Notes: generated by a model from the letters alone, not told the origin. Counted from the first letter of the stretch, positions 47,169 through 56,149 are shown. The stretch: 64,000 nucleotides of DNA from Muribaculaceae bacterium (GCA_023667015.1 JAMPAX010000001.1:492351-556350); one strand, 5' to 3'. Translations and numbers: made by a program.

Positions 47169-48098
47169 CTATTCAAATGATTGCGGTTGATAGCCGAGTA
47201 GGAAGGCTGAGGCGTTCATTCTTCTTTTTCCGGCCGGCATGAGTTCAAGAATCTCGATTCCGCCATCGCCCGTTGCTACATACATATGTTCACCATAGAT
47301 TTTAACTTCTCCCGGATTAGCGGGAAATATTTTGAATCTCGGGCGTGTCTTGAAGATTTTTACGTCGAATGTTTTACCGTTCTTGTCGGTCAATCTGCTC
47401 CATGCAGCAGGATAGGGGCTGAGACCTCGTACAAAGTTATGTATCTGTATCGTTTCTAAGTTCCAGTTGATACGGCAGTCTTCTTTGAATATTTTGGGTG
47501 CGGGAATGAAGTCTCCTTCAGGCTGTGGAATCGTCGTGACTTTCCCTTTTGCAAGCTCTGCAACGGTTTGTGCCGTCATTTCAGCTCCGAGATGCATCAA
47601 TTTATCATGGACGGTTCCGGCATTGTCTTCTGCTAAGATCTCGATTTCTTTCTGTTGTATGATTTCTCCGGTATCGATGTCTTCGTTTATGAAAAAGGTG
47701 GTTACACCAGTGGTCTTCTCTCCGTTGATGACGGCGTGATTGATTGGAGCGGCTCCGCGGTATTTAGGCAGCAGAGCTGCGTGAAGATTGAAGGTTCCCA
47801 TAGGAGGCATTTCCCATACCTGCCGCGGTAACATCCTGAAGGCTATGACTACGAACAGGTCAGCATTAAGGCTCTTCAGCTCGCGGAGAAATTCCGGGTC
47901 TTTGAGTTTCGGAGGTTGCATGATTTTCAGTCCTTTTTCGAGTGCATATTTCTTGACATCGCTTTGTATGAGCTTATGCCCGCGTCCCGCTATCTTGTCG
48001 GGCATTGTTACTACTGCTACAATCTCATGGCCATCTTTCAAAAGCCTGTCAAGGCTCTCTACGGCAAATTCAGGTGTTCCAAAAAATACTATCTTCAT
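47169..48098 (-). CDS. fmt: Methionyl-tRNA formyltransferase
   Basis: A 309-residue enzyme formylating initiator Met-tRNA. FFGTPEFAVESL at the start, the catalytic HAALLPKYRGAAPI (Asn-His-Asp set with NLHAALLPKYRG and the Asp in NEDIDTGE), and a C-terminal OB-like domain. It heads the men cluster, 4 bases before menD. Confidence 0.96.
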   Translation of the reverse strand: MKIVFFGTPEFAVESLDRLLKDGHEIVAVVTMPDKIAGRGHKLIQSDVKKYALEKGLKIMQPPKLKDPEFLRELKSLNADLFVVIAFRMLPRQVWEMPPMGTFNLHAALLPKYRGAAPINHAVINGEKTTGVTTFFINEDIDTGEIIQQKEIEILAEDNAGTVHDKLMHLGAEMTAQTVAELAKGKVTTIPQPEGDFIPAPKIFKEDCRINWNLETIQIHNFVRGLSPYPAAWSRLTDKNGKTFDVKIFKTRPRFKIFPANPGEVKIYGEHMYVATGDGGIEILELMPAGKRRMNASAFLLGYQPQSFE

Positions 48099-48117
48099 CT
48101 TGTCTATAGTTCCTAAT

Positions 48118-48312
48118 TGAAGTGATTTAGACTTTTCCCAAATGCAAGATTTATTAAGATTTTGAGCATATTACGTTTCATGAAGAAGGAGTGATGCGGG
48201 CATCACGACTGATGAAAGAAGCGAAAGATGCCAAAATATTAATAAATATTGAGTTTGAAGAAAACATATTTAAACACTTCTTTAGTTTTCGTAAAAAGTT
48301 TAAATCACTTCA
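48118..48312. mobile_element. Putative MITE-like segment bounded by 19-bp inverted repeats
   Basis: TGAAGTGATTTAGACTTTT (48118-48136) is repeated inverted at 48294-48312 with one mismatch. The 157 bases between are non-coding and contain a perfect GTGATGC-GG-GCATCAC palindrome (48191-48206), itself inside TTTCAT (48176-48181)/ATGAAA (48212-48217). ATTG flanks both ends (48116-48119, 48312-48315), possibly a target duplication, though it partly overlaps the repeat. The segment fills the gap between the ClC channel gene and fmt. It may instead be a structured leader of fmt; no transposase is visible. Confidence 0.45.
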
Positions 48313-48325
48313 TTGTCCAATTGTC

Positions 48326-50125
48326 TCAATCATCGCAATAATGCCGTAATACTCGTCTGTATGAATTGAATATTTTTGACTTTGATACAAAGCCCACATA
48401 TTTCCCATTGTCTACTACCGGGAGGTTCCAGGCATTCGTCTTGTCAAAGGTGTTCATCACCTTATCCATCGGGTCGGTAATTTCTATTTTTGCCGGTGGC
48501 ATGGACATAAAGCGAGTGACGTGCATCTTTTTATAGAGGTCGGGACGGAACATGATGTTGCGTATATCATCAAGGAGTACTATTCCCACGAGCATCCCTT
48601 CGCTGTCGGTGACGGGATACAGGTTGCGGCTCGATTTGGATATGATGTCTACTACTTGTTTGAGATTCATTTCCGGATGTACCTGGATAAAATCATGTTC
48701 GATGACGTTGTCTACTTTCAGAAGTGTCAATACGGCCTTGTCTTTTTCATGGGTAAGCAATTCCCCTTTCTTGGCGAGTCGCATTGTGTAGATGCTGTAA
48801 GGCTCGAAACATCTGATGGTCATATAGCTCAAACAGCTTACTATAAGAAGCGGGAGGAAGAGGTCGTACCCACCGGTCATCTCTGCCGTAAGGAAGATGG
48901 CCATTAGAGGAGCATGCATGACTCCACTCATGACTCCGGCCATACCCATAAGTGCGAAGTTCTTATTCGATATCTCTATTCCTAAGTCAAGATTATTGAG
49001 TATGTATGCAAAGAGGAATCCGGACATTGCTCCGACAAATAGGGAGGGCGCAAATGTCCCGCCGACGCCACCTGCTCCATTCGTAGCACTGGTGGCAAAT
49101 ACTTTCATCAGCACTATCATGGCGATGAAGAGTGCGATAAACCATATCGAGTGGCGGTCAACGTAGAAGAATGTTCCATCGAGAATGCTGGACGTATCTC
49201 CCTCAAGCAATGTGTTGATAGCTTCATATCCTTCGCCATATAGAGGAGGAAGAAGGAAGATAAGAGATGCTAATATTGCTCCTCCGATGCATAGCTTTAT
49301 CCATTGATGGTGGATACGGCGGAACATCCCTTCCATTGAGAACATTACGCGAGTGAAGTATAGCGATACGAAACCGCAGAATATTCCTAAAAGTATGGCG
49401 TATGGTATCTTGCGAGTCAGGAAGGGTTCGCTCTGTGCGAAGAAGAATTCTGCATTGTATCCTTCCAGGATGTAGGCTACAGTTGCTCCGGAGATGGAGG
49501 CTATCAGCAGGGGCATGACGGTGGCCCCGGTCAGGTCGAGCATCAGTACTTCCAATGTGAACAGCATACCGGCGATGGGGGCGCGGAAGATGCCGGCTAT
49601 GCCGGCTGCGGCTCCACACCCTACAAGTATCATCAATATCCTCGGCGAGAGTCTAAAGGCTTGTCCGATATTGGAGCCAATCGCTGCCCCTGTGAAGACT
49701 ATTGGACCTTCAGCTCCTACGGATCCTCCGAAGCCTATGGTGACGGAAGAGGCTATCAAGGAGGCCCAGATGTTCTTCTTCTTAAGGCGAGATTTGCGTT
49801 GTGATATTGCGAAAAGTACACGTGTGACACCGTGGGAGATGTTGTCTTTGACTATGTATTTAACGAATATGACTGTCAGTAGTATACCGATGACGGGGAG
49901 CACCAGATATAGAGGATTTGCTCGCGTCATGTCTACATGTGCCGTAAGCAATTTCTGGAAGAAGTTGATAAGAAATTTTAGCAATTGGGCTGCAAACCCA
50001 CAGATGATTCCTACTGCCAATGCTAAGAATATCAGGAAGCTACTTTCCTTGAAATGACGCTCCCTCCAGCCTACTATCTTTAGCCATAGCTCTGTCCAGC
50101 GGTTGTGTCTTTCTGTATATGCCAT
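48326..50125 (-). CDS. ClC family chloride channel/transporter with CBS domains
   Basis: A 599-residue inner-membrane protein. The ClC core (residues ~30-440) shows GGSVGAEGPIVFTGAAIGS, with the gating Glu in GAEGP, GIAGIFRAPIAGMLF, and GGVGGTFAPSLFVGA. The C-terminal ~130 residues form a pair of CBS domains (IQVHPEMNLKQVVDII and PAKIEITDPMDKVMNTF), which bind adenine nucleotides and may regulate transport. Whether channel or Cl-/H+ exchanger cannot be decided here. Its start is 3 bases after the stop of the sugar transferase. Confidence 0.92.
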   Translation of the reverse strand: MAYTERHNRWTELWLKIVGWRERHFKESSFLIFLALAVGIICGFAAQLLKFLINFFQKLLTAHVDMTRANPLYLVLPVIGILLTVIFVKYIVKDNISHGVTRVLFAISQRKSRLKKKNIWASLIASSVTIGFGGSVGAEGPIVFTGAAIGSNIGQAFRLSPRILMILVGCGAAAGIAGIFRAPIAGMLFTLEVLMLDLTGATVMPLLIASISGATVAYILEGYNAEFFFAQSEPFLTRKIPYAILLGIFCGFVSLYFTRVMFSMEGMFRRIHHQWIKLCIGGAILASLIFLLPPLYGEGYEAINTLLEGDTSSILDGTFFYVDRHSIWFIALFIAMIVLMKVFATSATNGAGGVGGTFAPSLFVGAMSGFLFAYILNNLDLGIEISNKNFALMGMAGVMSGVMHAPLMAIFLTAEMTGGYDLFLPLLIVSCLSYMTIRCFEPYSIYTMRLAKKGELLTHEKDKAVLTLLKVDNVIEHDFIQVHPEMNLKQVVDIISKSSRNLYPVTDSEGMLVGIVLLDDIRNIMFRPDLYKKMHVTRFMSMPPAKIEITDPMDKVMNTFDKTNAWNLPVVDNGKYVGFVSKSKIFNSYRRVLRHYCDD

Positions 50126-50128
50126 TTT

Positions 50129-51556
50129 TTAGACTCCCTTCCCTGTTATAATTATTCTGATGGTATGGAGCATGATCTTCATGTCCATCGCCAATGACAT
50201 GTTGTTGAGATAAATAAGGTCGAATTTGGAACGTTTCACCATCTCCCCTACGTTTTTGGCATATCCATATTTGACCATTCCCCAGGAGGTTATCCCCGGA
50301 CGTACCTGCTGTAGCAAGGTATACTGTGGCACTCTCTTAACGATCTTCCGGATAAAGTATTCTCTCTCAGGACGAGGTCCTATCAGCGACATATCGCCGC
50401 GTATGACGTTCCAGAATTGTGGCAATTCGTCAAGCCGATATTTACGGAGCTTCTTTCCAAGTGGAGTAATCCGCGGATCTTCATCTTTTGCAAGTTGTGG
50501 TCCTTCTTTCTCGGAGTCTGTTACCATGCTTCGAAATTTGTAGATCTTGAAGGGCTTCTGTGAACGACCTATGCGTTCTTGTGAATAGAATATTGGTCCG
50601 CCATCTCCCTGCAGTTTTATTCCTATGGCTATAGCAACCATCAGCGGGGAGATGACAATGAGGGTGACTGCCGATAATACTACATCAAATATTCTCTTTA
50701 CATTCCTGCTGAAATCGCTGAGCCTTGGACGTGTAAGGTCTACGAAAGGTTCGCCGAGGACATTGTCGAGATGAATCGACGAGGTCATGAATGAGAGTGT
50801 GTCCGGGGCTATGCGAATAGGTATATTAAGTGCGTAAAAGCGGCCTACGGAGTCAAGGATGTCTTGCTCTCTACTCCCTCGAGGTTCGATGATTATCTGA
50901 TCTATTTCCCCTTCTTGAGCTTTACTTTCTATCGTTTCCCACGTGAGAAATTTCGATTTTTCTTTTTCGTATCCTTGCTGATTTAAAGGCGCTATGCCTA
51001 AGATATTGTAGAGGTTTCCATTTTCTTTGCGAGCAAATCGTTGCGCTGTTTTTACTGCATGAAATTGATTCCCTGCAACTATGGTGTTGAGTTTCCATTT
51101 GCCGGTGCGACGTTTGTGGATTATCCCCGTGGTTATGCTAAGTCTGCAGACGTAGGTTATGCCGAATAGCAATGTGAAAAGCATCAGTATCAGTTCATAA
51201 TCTATCAATCGTCTCCCTCCAAAGTCGTTGATGAGCATCAGCATATAGATGCTGAAGGTGTTGAAAATGGAACAACCTACAGTGGTCATCAACTCTTCGA
51301 GGCGTGATTTCTCTTCAATATTGTTATAGTATCCTGATATCCAATAGATACATAGGAAGTATAATGGAAAGCATATCTGCTCTACTACAAGTACGTCTGA
51401 TGAGAGGTATTCAATAAGCGTTAAGTCAAATCGGAACTTGACAATTGTATGAAATCGGAAGATATTAAAAAGTAAGAACGCAACGTTGCCTGTGAGCCAA
51501 TCGCTGGCCACATACAGCATCCGAGTCTTTTTGCGATTCTCTTCCCGTATATTCAT
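50129..51556 (-). CDS. Polyprenyl-phosphate sugar-1-phosphate transferase (WcaJ/WbaP-like)
   Basis: A 475-residue membrane enzyme that starts exopolysaccharide repeat units by loading a sugar phosphate on undecaprenyl phosphate. Four to five N-terminal helices (~20-150), a CoA-binding-like cytoplasmic segment, then a hairpin helix (VVLSAVTLIVISPLMVAIAI) and the bacterial sugar transferase core: GPIFYSQERIGRSQKPF, YKFRSMVTDSE, LRKYRLDELPQFWNVIRGDMSL (split: RKYRLDELPQFWNVIRGD), GPRPERE. No other polysaccharide genes are near. Which sugar (glucose is common) is unknown. Confidence 0.92.
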   Translation of the reverse strand: MNIREENRKKTRMLYVASDWLTGNVAFLLFNIFRFHTIVKFRFDLTLIEYLSSDVLVVEQICFPLYFLCIYWISGYYNNIEEKSRLEELMTTVGCSIFNTFSIYMLMLINDFGGRRLIDYELILMLFTLLFGITYVCRLSITTGIIHKRRTGKWKLNTIVAGNQFHAVKTAQRFARKENGNLYNILGIAPLNQQGYEKEKSKFLTWETIESKAQEGEIDQIIIEPRGSREQDILDSVGRFYALNIPIRIAPDTLSFMTSSIHLDNVLGEPFVDLTRPRLSDFSRNVKRIFDVVLSAVTLIVISPLMVAIAIGIKLQGDGGPIFYSQERIGRSQKPFKIYKFRSMVTDSEKEGPQLAKDEDPRITPLGKKLRKYRLDELPQFWNVIRGDMSLIGPRPEREYFIRKIVKRVPQYTLLQQVRPGITSWGMVKYGYAKNVGEMVKRSKFDLIYLNNMSLAMDMKIMLHTIRIIITGKGV

Positions 51557-51598
51557 ATCTTTCTATAATTCACTCATTCACTCATCCATTCATCCACT

Positions 51599-52216
51599 CT
51601 AACGGAGTGTGACTATGCTGCCATCAGGCATAATTTTCAAGATACTGCTCGATGAAGATGGAGGATTGTCGCGTCCTGAAGTGCAGATATAATCTACTTG
51701 ACGTTTTATCTCATCGGCAATCTCTATGAATGTGGAGGGGGTTGTCTCTCCGGAGATGTTTGCGGATGTTGAAACTATCGGTCGTCCGAATTCTTGACAT
51801 AGGCGGTTGCTGAATTCTTCTGCGGTAATTCGAATTCCTACGGACCCATCTTCGGCATAGAGGACTCTTGACAGTCCGGTAGCTTTCGGATATATAATGG
51901 TCGTCGGTCTTGAGGTGTCAGTAATAAGTCTCTTATGCTCATTATCAATATTGCCAACTATATCAGCTAATTGCAATTGGGAACCTACAAGTACAAGCAT
52001 AGACTTGGAATCTGAGCGCTGTTTGAGTCGGAATATTCGTTGAACAGCAGACTCATTGGTAGCATCGCAGCCAATACCCCATACAGTATCGGTAGGATAA
52101 AGGATAATCCCTCCGGCCGCAAGCACACTGAGAGCACGCCGAAGATCTTCCCTCTCAGGGGATGACAACTCGGTATCAAAGTCTCGCGTTACTGATGTAT
52201 CCATTTTAATTCTCAT
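51599..52216 (-). CDS. tsaC: L-threonylcarbamoyladenylate synthase (TsaC/YrdC/Sua5 family)
   Basis: A 205-residue enzyme making threonylcarbamoyl-AMP for t6A37 of ANN-decoding tRNAs. LYPTDTVWGIGCDA, RLKQRSDSKSMLVLV (KxR-like phosphate contact) and RPIVSTSANISGE. The start at 52216 is chosen; 52204 (MDTSV) is equally plausible. Its partner tsaD is at 57152. It is 42 bases before the sugar transferase gene, so the three genes 52216-48326 may form one transcript. Confidence 0.93.
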   Translation of the reverse strand: MRIKMDTSVTRDFDTELSSPEREDLRRALSVLAAGGIILYPTDTVWGIGCDATNESAVQRIFRLKQRSDSKSMLVLVGSQLQLADIVGNIDNEHKRLITDTSRPTTIIYPKATGLSRVLYAEDGSVGIRITAEEFSNRLCQEFGRPIVSTSANISGETTPSTFIEIADEIKRQVDYICTSGRDNPPSSSSSILKIMPDGSIVTLR

Positions 52217-52309
52217 CTTATAAAACGACCTTTTGTTTTCCCTTTTTTTCAAAATTAGTATAAATTTCCCATTCTGCCAAGAAAAATTCAATCTTATGCA
52301 AATATACAA

Positions 52310-52671
52310 AATTTTCGAAATAAGGATTCTTCCTCTTCATATCTCATACGAATATGAAGACAAAAGGCTTGTGCAATGCTGTTCTAAGAAGATTCAATAC
52401 AAAGCACCTATCTAAAAAGACAGACCAGTCTCAGTTCGTCTCCGGACAGCGTCTTTATCCACATTTGTTTTAAACACGGATCGTCAACTCCAGAGGAGAC
52501 TGTCTTCAGTTTAAATTTTAACTTTATGCGAGTTCTTTTCGGATGATTCATCCATTTCTTCAGTCATAATACTCAGCTTTCGAAGTTTCACCAAAATGTA
52601 GGGGCGCACGGGTCGTGCGTCTATTATAAACGTCCAATATAAAATATTCGTTAATCGGCAATAGAGCTTAT
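52310..52671. other. Non-coding gap between nadE and tsaC, with hairpins
   Basis: No convincing gene. The segment holds an inverted repeat AAGACA-GACC-AGTCTC (52417-52432, with a 4-base insertion) against GAGACTGTCTT (52496-52506), and the GC-rich repeat unit described separately. The part upstream of tsaC (52217-52320) is AT-rich and likely carries its promoter, though no full consensus match was found. Confidence 0.5.
52600..52621. repeat. GC-rich palindromic repeat unit after nadE
   Basis: GCGCACG-GGT-CGTGCGT (7-bp stem, one G-T pair) preceded by GTAGGG. Related to the units at 141-210 by the CGTGCGTC core. Sits about 50 bases past the nadE stop codon on the minus strand. Confidence 0.5.
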
Positions 52672-54624
52672 TTACAGGGTTTCTGATTCCTTGCGCCAAA
52701 GGGCTACACTGGCGTCGGAGGGCATTCGCCAGTCGCCTCGGGGAGACAGGCATACGCTACCGGTTTTCGGACCATCGGGCATACATGAACGCTTGAATTG
52801 CTGACTGAAGAAACGTCGATAAAAGGAGATAAGCCACTTCTTTATTGTATCTTCGTTATGTATACCTCTGAAGGCTTCACATGCAAGTACGTATATCTTC
52901 TTCGGTGAACTGCCATAACGTAATGTGTGATAGAGATAGAAGTCGTGAAGCTCATATGGGCCTATCAGGTCTTCTGTCTTCTGGCTTATCTCGTTCTCTT
53001 TTCCGGGAATCAACTCAGGACTGATGGGTGTGTCTATGATGTCGAATAGTACAGCTCTGGTAGCTTCGTCCATACGATATCTTGCCATCCAGCTTACGAG
53101 GTGTCTCACCATTGTCTTCGGCACTGATGCATTGATGCCATACATCGACATCTGATCTCCGTTGTAGGTACACCATCCTAAGGCTAACTCCGACAAATCC
53201 CCGGTTCCTAAGACCATTCCACTTTCTTTATTTGCTAAGTCCATCAGAATTTGTGTGCGTTCGCGGGCCTGTGAGTTTTCATAGGCTGCATCATGTCGGT
53301 TTTCATCCTGTCCAATATCAGTGAAATGCTGAGCCACTGCTTTGCCGATAGCTATCTCCCTACAGGTCACGCCCAGTAGTCGCATCAGTTCGGTGGCGTT
53401 GTTCTTGGTGCGATTTGTCGTGGCAAGTCCCGGCATGGTCACTCCAATGATCCCCTTGCGAGGCAGTCTGAGTCTGTCGAAGGCTTCACAAGCTACCAGT
53501 AGTGCAAGCGTGGAGTCAAGACCTCCCGAAATACCCACTACCAGACACATGCATCCAGTAGCCTCCAGTCGCTGTTCGAGCCCCCAACTCTGGATTGATA
53601 GAATCTCACGGCAGTTTTCATCCAGATGGGTAATGTCTTCGGGTACAAACGGATGGGGATCTACACCCGCAAGGAGGTCTTTCCACTGAGGATATTCCGG
53701 CAGTTTGTTTTCAAGCTTTACTTCGCGATATCTTTTGATTGCAGGTGTGTCGCCATATGTGTTGTAAAGTCGGCGGTCATGACGGATATGCTCGAGGTCG
53801 AAGAGGGTAGTGGCTGAAGTCCCCGTGCGACTGAATCGTTCACCCTTGGCAAGAATCTTCCCATCTTCTACCAATATGCAGTTGCCGGAGAATACAAGGT
53901 CGGTAGAAGACTCGCCGGCTCCGGCACTGGCATATGCATACCCACATCGGCAACGTGCTGACTGCTGACGAAGGAGGTCGAGAAGATACTTATGCTTGCC
54001 AAGTACCTCATCGGTGGCTGATAGATTCAGAATAATCTCAGCTCCCTGTCGACAGAGCTCTGTTGAGGGTGGATTAGCTACCCAAAGGTCTTCACATATT
54101 TCTAAGCCAAAGCTTACGCCGGAAGTGGTTTTGAATATGATATCAGTACCAAAGGGAACCGTTTCTTCGTTAATGGTTACTATATCGGAAAGAAGATGAT
54201 GGGCGGGGGAAAACCAGCGCTTTTCGTAGAATTCACTATAGTTTGGAATATGAGTCTTCGGAACGGCGCCAATGAAGTGTCCTCCCGAAATTACCACACC
54301 ACAGTTATACAACCTATTGCCGCTGCAAAGTGGCGAACCAACTACTATTATGGCATCCGACTCAGCTGAGTATTCGCGAATCCTTTCCAATGCCGCGTAT
54401 GCACCGTCAACAAGGTTCTGCTGAGTAAACAGGTCGCCACATGTATAACCTGTAATGCATAGTTCCGGAAATAGAAGAATGCCACTATATCGGTATCTTT
54501 TGACCTCGTTGATGATGGAGTCCGTATTAAACTGCGGATCTGCAGTCTTAATCTTCGGACATATGGAAGTTACAGGAAAGAAACCTAAATCTGAATATTC
54601 GTTAAAAATTTTTTTAATCGCCAT
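52672..54624 (-). CDS. nadE: Glutamine-dependent NAD+ synthetase
   Basis: A 650-residue two-domain enzyme. The N-terminal nitrilase-like glutaminase (1-~290) has LFPELCITGYTCGDLF (Glu), PKTHIPNYSEFYEKRWF (Lys) and GLEICEDLW (Cys). The synthetase domain has the PP-loop VVGISGGLDSTLAL near residue 360 and LGTGDLSELALGW. Converts deamido-NAD to NAD+ with glutamine as nitrogen source. Monocistronic. Confidence 0.96.
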   Translation of the reverse strand: MAIKKIFNEYSDLGFFPVTSICPKIKTADPQFNTDSIINEVKRYRYSGILLFPELCITGYTCGDLFTQQNLVDGAYAALERIREYSAESDAIIVVGSPLCSGNRLYNCGVVISGGHFIGAVPKTHIPNYSEFYEKRWFSPAHHLLSDIVTINEETVPFGTDIIFKTTSGVSFGLEICEDLWVANPPSTELCRQGAEIILNLSATDEVLGKHKYLLDLLRQQSARCRCGYAYASAGAGESSTDLVFSGNCILVEDGKILAKGERFSRTGTSATTLFDLEHIRHDRRLYNTYGDTPAIKRYREVKLENKLPEYPQWKDLLAGVDPHPFVPEDITHLDENCREILSIQSWGLEQRLEATGCMCLVVGISGGLDSTLALLVACEAFDRLRLPRKGIIGVTMPGLATTNRTKNNATELMRLLGVTCREIAIGKAVAQHFTDIGQDENRHDAAYENSQARERTQILMDLANKESGMVLGTGDLSELALGWCTYNGDQMSMYGINASVPKTMVRHLVSWMARYRMDEATRAVLFDIIDTPISPELIPGKENEISQKTEDLIGPYELHDFYLYHTLRYGSSPKKIYVLACEAFRGIHNEDTIKKWLISFYRRFFSQQFKRSCMPDGPKTGSVCLSPRGDWRMPSDASVALWRKESETL

Positions 54625-54683
54625 AATGTTTATATATAGAAAATTAAGTTATAACATGAGAATAATTTGTGAAATTATCTATG

Positions 54684-54691
54684 CAAAGATA
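54684..54691 (-). promoter_or_regulatory. Possible -7 box of nadE
   Basis: TATCTTTG on the minus strand matches TAnnTTTG, 60 bases upstream of nadE. No -33 element at the expected spacing. Confidence 0.35.
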
Positions 54692-54777
54692 AACCAAAAT
54701 CTATTAATTAGTGTTTAGATTGTGAAAAAAGTTTAACCCAACATCCTTTCCGAAGGGCGTTCCAAAATTTAGATATT

Positions 54778-55263
54778 ATGAAGAAACTGTTCTCCATTTT
54801 AACGGTTGGTATCGTAGTTATGATCGCTGCTGTTTTCCCTCAGCAGGCATGTGCTCAGAGAGGAGAAAAGACCTTAGGTGTTGCCGGAGGTTTCGCAACC
54901 TACAACAATGGTGGCTATGCTAATCTTTATTTCCAGTATTCAGTGCTGAACTATCTGCGTATTGCACCGGAGATTGGCTACGTCTTCCGCAATGAAGGGA
55001 AATCAGCCTTCGAGATGAGTGTCGACGTGCAATTCCCCTTCCGTCTGGCAAAAGGGTTTGCTGTCTACCCTCTGGCGGGTGTGACGTTCAACAACTGGTC
55101 TTATCGTGGCGGGGGGCATGCCAGCCGACTGGGAGCCGACTTTGGAGGAGGTTTCGATATATACTTAACCAGTAATCTAAAGCTCAATCTACAAGGTAAA
55201 TATTCTATGATGAACGACACGGGTGGTGGTTTCATCGACATGGGTATAGGCTACGTATTCTGA
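54778..55263 (+). CDS. Small outer-membrane beta-barrel protein
   Basis: A 161-residue exported protein. A signal peptide ends at QQACAQ (about residue 27). The rest is alternating strands with Gly and aromatic girdle residues (NLYFQYSVLNYLRIAPEIGYVF, split: YFQYSVLNYLRIAPEIGY) and ends with a barrel-type C-terminal Phe (DMGIGYVF). About eight strands fit the length, as in OmpX/OmpW-like porin-type proteins. No ligand known. Transcribed alone, followed by a strong terminator. Confidence 0.8.
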   Translation: MKKLFSILTVGIVVMIAAVFPQQACAQRGEKTLGVAGGFATYNNGGYANLYFQYSVLNYLRIAPEIGYVFRNEGKSAFEMSVDVQFPFRLAKGFAVYPLAGVTFNNWSYRGGGHASRLGADFGGGFDIYLTSNLKLNLQGKYSMMNDTGGGFIDMGIGYVF

Positions 55264-55277
55264 AAAAGAATTATAGG

Positions 55278-55323
55278 TACAAATATAGCTGCTATTCAAT
55301 TTTGAGTAGCAGCTATATTTGTA
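55278..55323 (+). terminator. Terminator after the outer-membrane barrel gene
   Basis: A perfect 17-bp stem (55278-55294 with 55307-55323), extended inward by TCAA/TTGA, so only about two bases remain unpaired. Confidence 0.8.
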
Positions 55324-55355
55324 AGACCCCATCACATAAAAAAGGGTCTAAATTA

Positions 55356-55389
55356 AAACAGCCCACAACAGAAGAGTTGCGGGCTGTTT
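55356..55389 (-). terminator. Terminator of the rpmB-rpmG-DUF4295 operon
   Basis: A 14-bp stem (55356-55369 with 55376-55389), with one G-U pair in the minus-strand RNA, then TTTTAATTT on that strand. It is 58 bases past the DUF4295 stop. Confidence 0.78.
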
Positions 55390-55446
55390 AATATTGGGTA
55401 GCTCTTTCTACGTGCAATTCACGTAGGCAATAAGCGGAGTTGCTTA

Positions 55447-55596
55447 TTATTTCAGAGCGTCTTTTACTGCATCGTTGGGCACCATTTCAGATTTGAAAAC
55501 ATAGGCACCTGTCTTGGGGGATTTCTCCATTTTGATGATCATGCTGTAGGTACGTCCTTCTCCCTTTTGAAGAGACGCCACGGTTTTTTTTGCCAT
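55447..55596 (-). CDS. DUF4295 domain protein, small ribosomal-operon protein
   Basis: A 49-residue basic protein translated as MAKKTVASLQKGEGRTYSMI and ending VPNDAVKDALK. This is the Bacteroidetes-specific DUF4295 family, regularly found right after rpmB and rpmG as here (12 bases after rpmG). Size, charge and position suggest a ribosome-associated protein; the role is an inference. It was too short for routine gene-calling cutoffs and found by direct reading. Confidence 0.88.
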   Translation of the reverse strand: MAKKTVASLQKGEGRTYSMIIKMEKSPKTGAYVFKSEMVPNDAVKDALK

Positions 55597-55608
55597 TGTT
55601 CAGAGTGC

Positions 55609-55797
55609 TTATTTGATTTCTTTATGAACTGTCATTTTCTTAAGAATCGGGTTGTACTTCTTGAGCTCGAGACGACCCGGAGTATTCTTGCGGTTTTTGG
55701 TGGTAATATATCTGGAGGTGCCGGGCATACCGCTTGCCTTGTGTTCGGTGCATTCGAGTATCACCTGAACGCGATTACCTTTAGCTTTCTTTGCCAT
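55609..55797 (-). CDS. rpmG: 50S ribosomal protein L33
   Basis: A 62-residue protein: [20 protein letters not shown] at the start and [22 protein letters not shown] (split: [19 protein letters not shown]), the L33 signature. Only one Cys of the zinc-ribbon remains (LECTEH), so it is the zinc-free type. Second in the rpmB-rpmG-DUF4295 operon, 17 bases after rpmB. Confidence 0.97.
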   Translation of the reverse strand: MAKKAKGNRVQVILECTEHKASGMPGTSRYITTKNRKNTPGRLELKKYNPILKKMTVHKEIK

Positions 55798-55814
55798 GAT
55801 TGTTTATGATGCGT

Positions 55815-56078
55815 TTAGAGTGAGAGAATTGTGATTTCTTTGAGGTTAAGATACCCTTCTTTTTCCGCTTTCTTAATGGCGGCGTTAAGACCTATCTTGT
55901 TGATGGTACGAAGAGCGTGGGCGGATACTGTGAGCTCAATCCAGAGATCTTCCTCTACCCAATAGAATTTCTTTTTGTGCAAGTTTACCTCAAATCTGCG
56001 CTTGGTACGGCGCTTGGAGTGAGAGACATTGTTGCCCGTCTGGGCCTTTCTCCCTGTAAGCTGACAAATCTTTGACAT
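55815..56078 (-). CDS. rpmB: 50S ribosomal protein L28
   Basis: An 87-residue protein starting [20 protein letters not shown], with [18 protein letters not shown] and the ending [13 protein letters not shown] [13 protein letters not shown]. First gene of the operon, behind a 118-base leader. Confidence 0.97.
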   Translation of the reverse strand: MSKICQLTGRKAQTGNNVSHSKRRTKRRFEVNLHKKKFYWVEEDLWIELTVSAHALRTINKIGLNAAIKKAEKEGYLNLKEITILSL

Positions 56079-56149
56079 GGCTGTTTCTGTTATATCTTTC
56101 TTTTTATGTTCTCTTATGACCCGTGGCCGCCATCTCAGATCTCATATCA

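Noticed and set aside
49494..50057. 187-codon open frame on the plus strand inside the ClC gene
   Set aside because: Antisense to the conserved ClC core; the hydrophobic run mirrors the membrane gene.
52233..52415. 60-codon open frame in the nadE-tsaC gap
   Set aside because: AT-rich, no promoter or family match, partly overlaps the tsaC promoter region.
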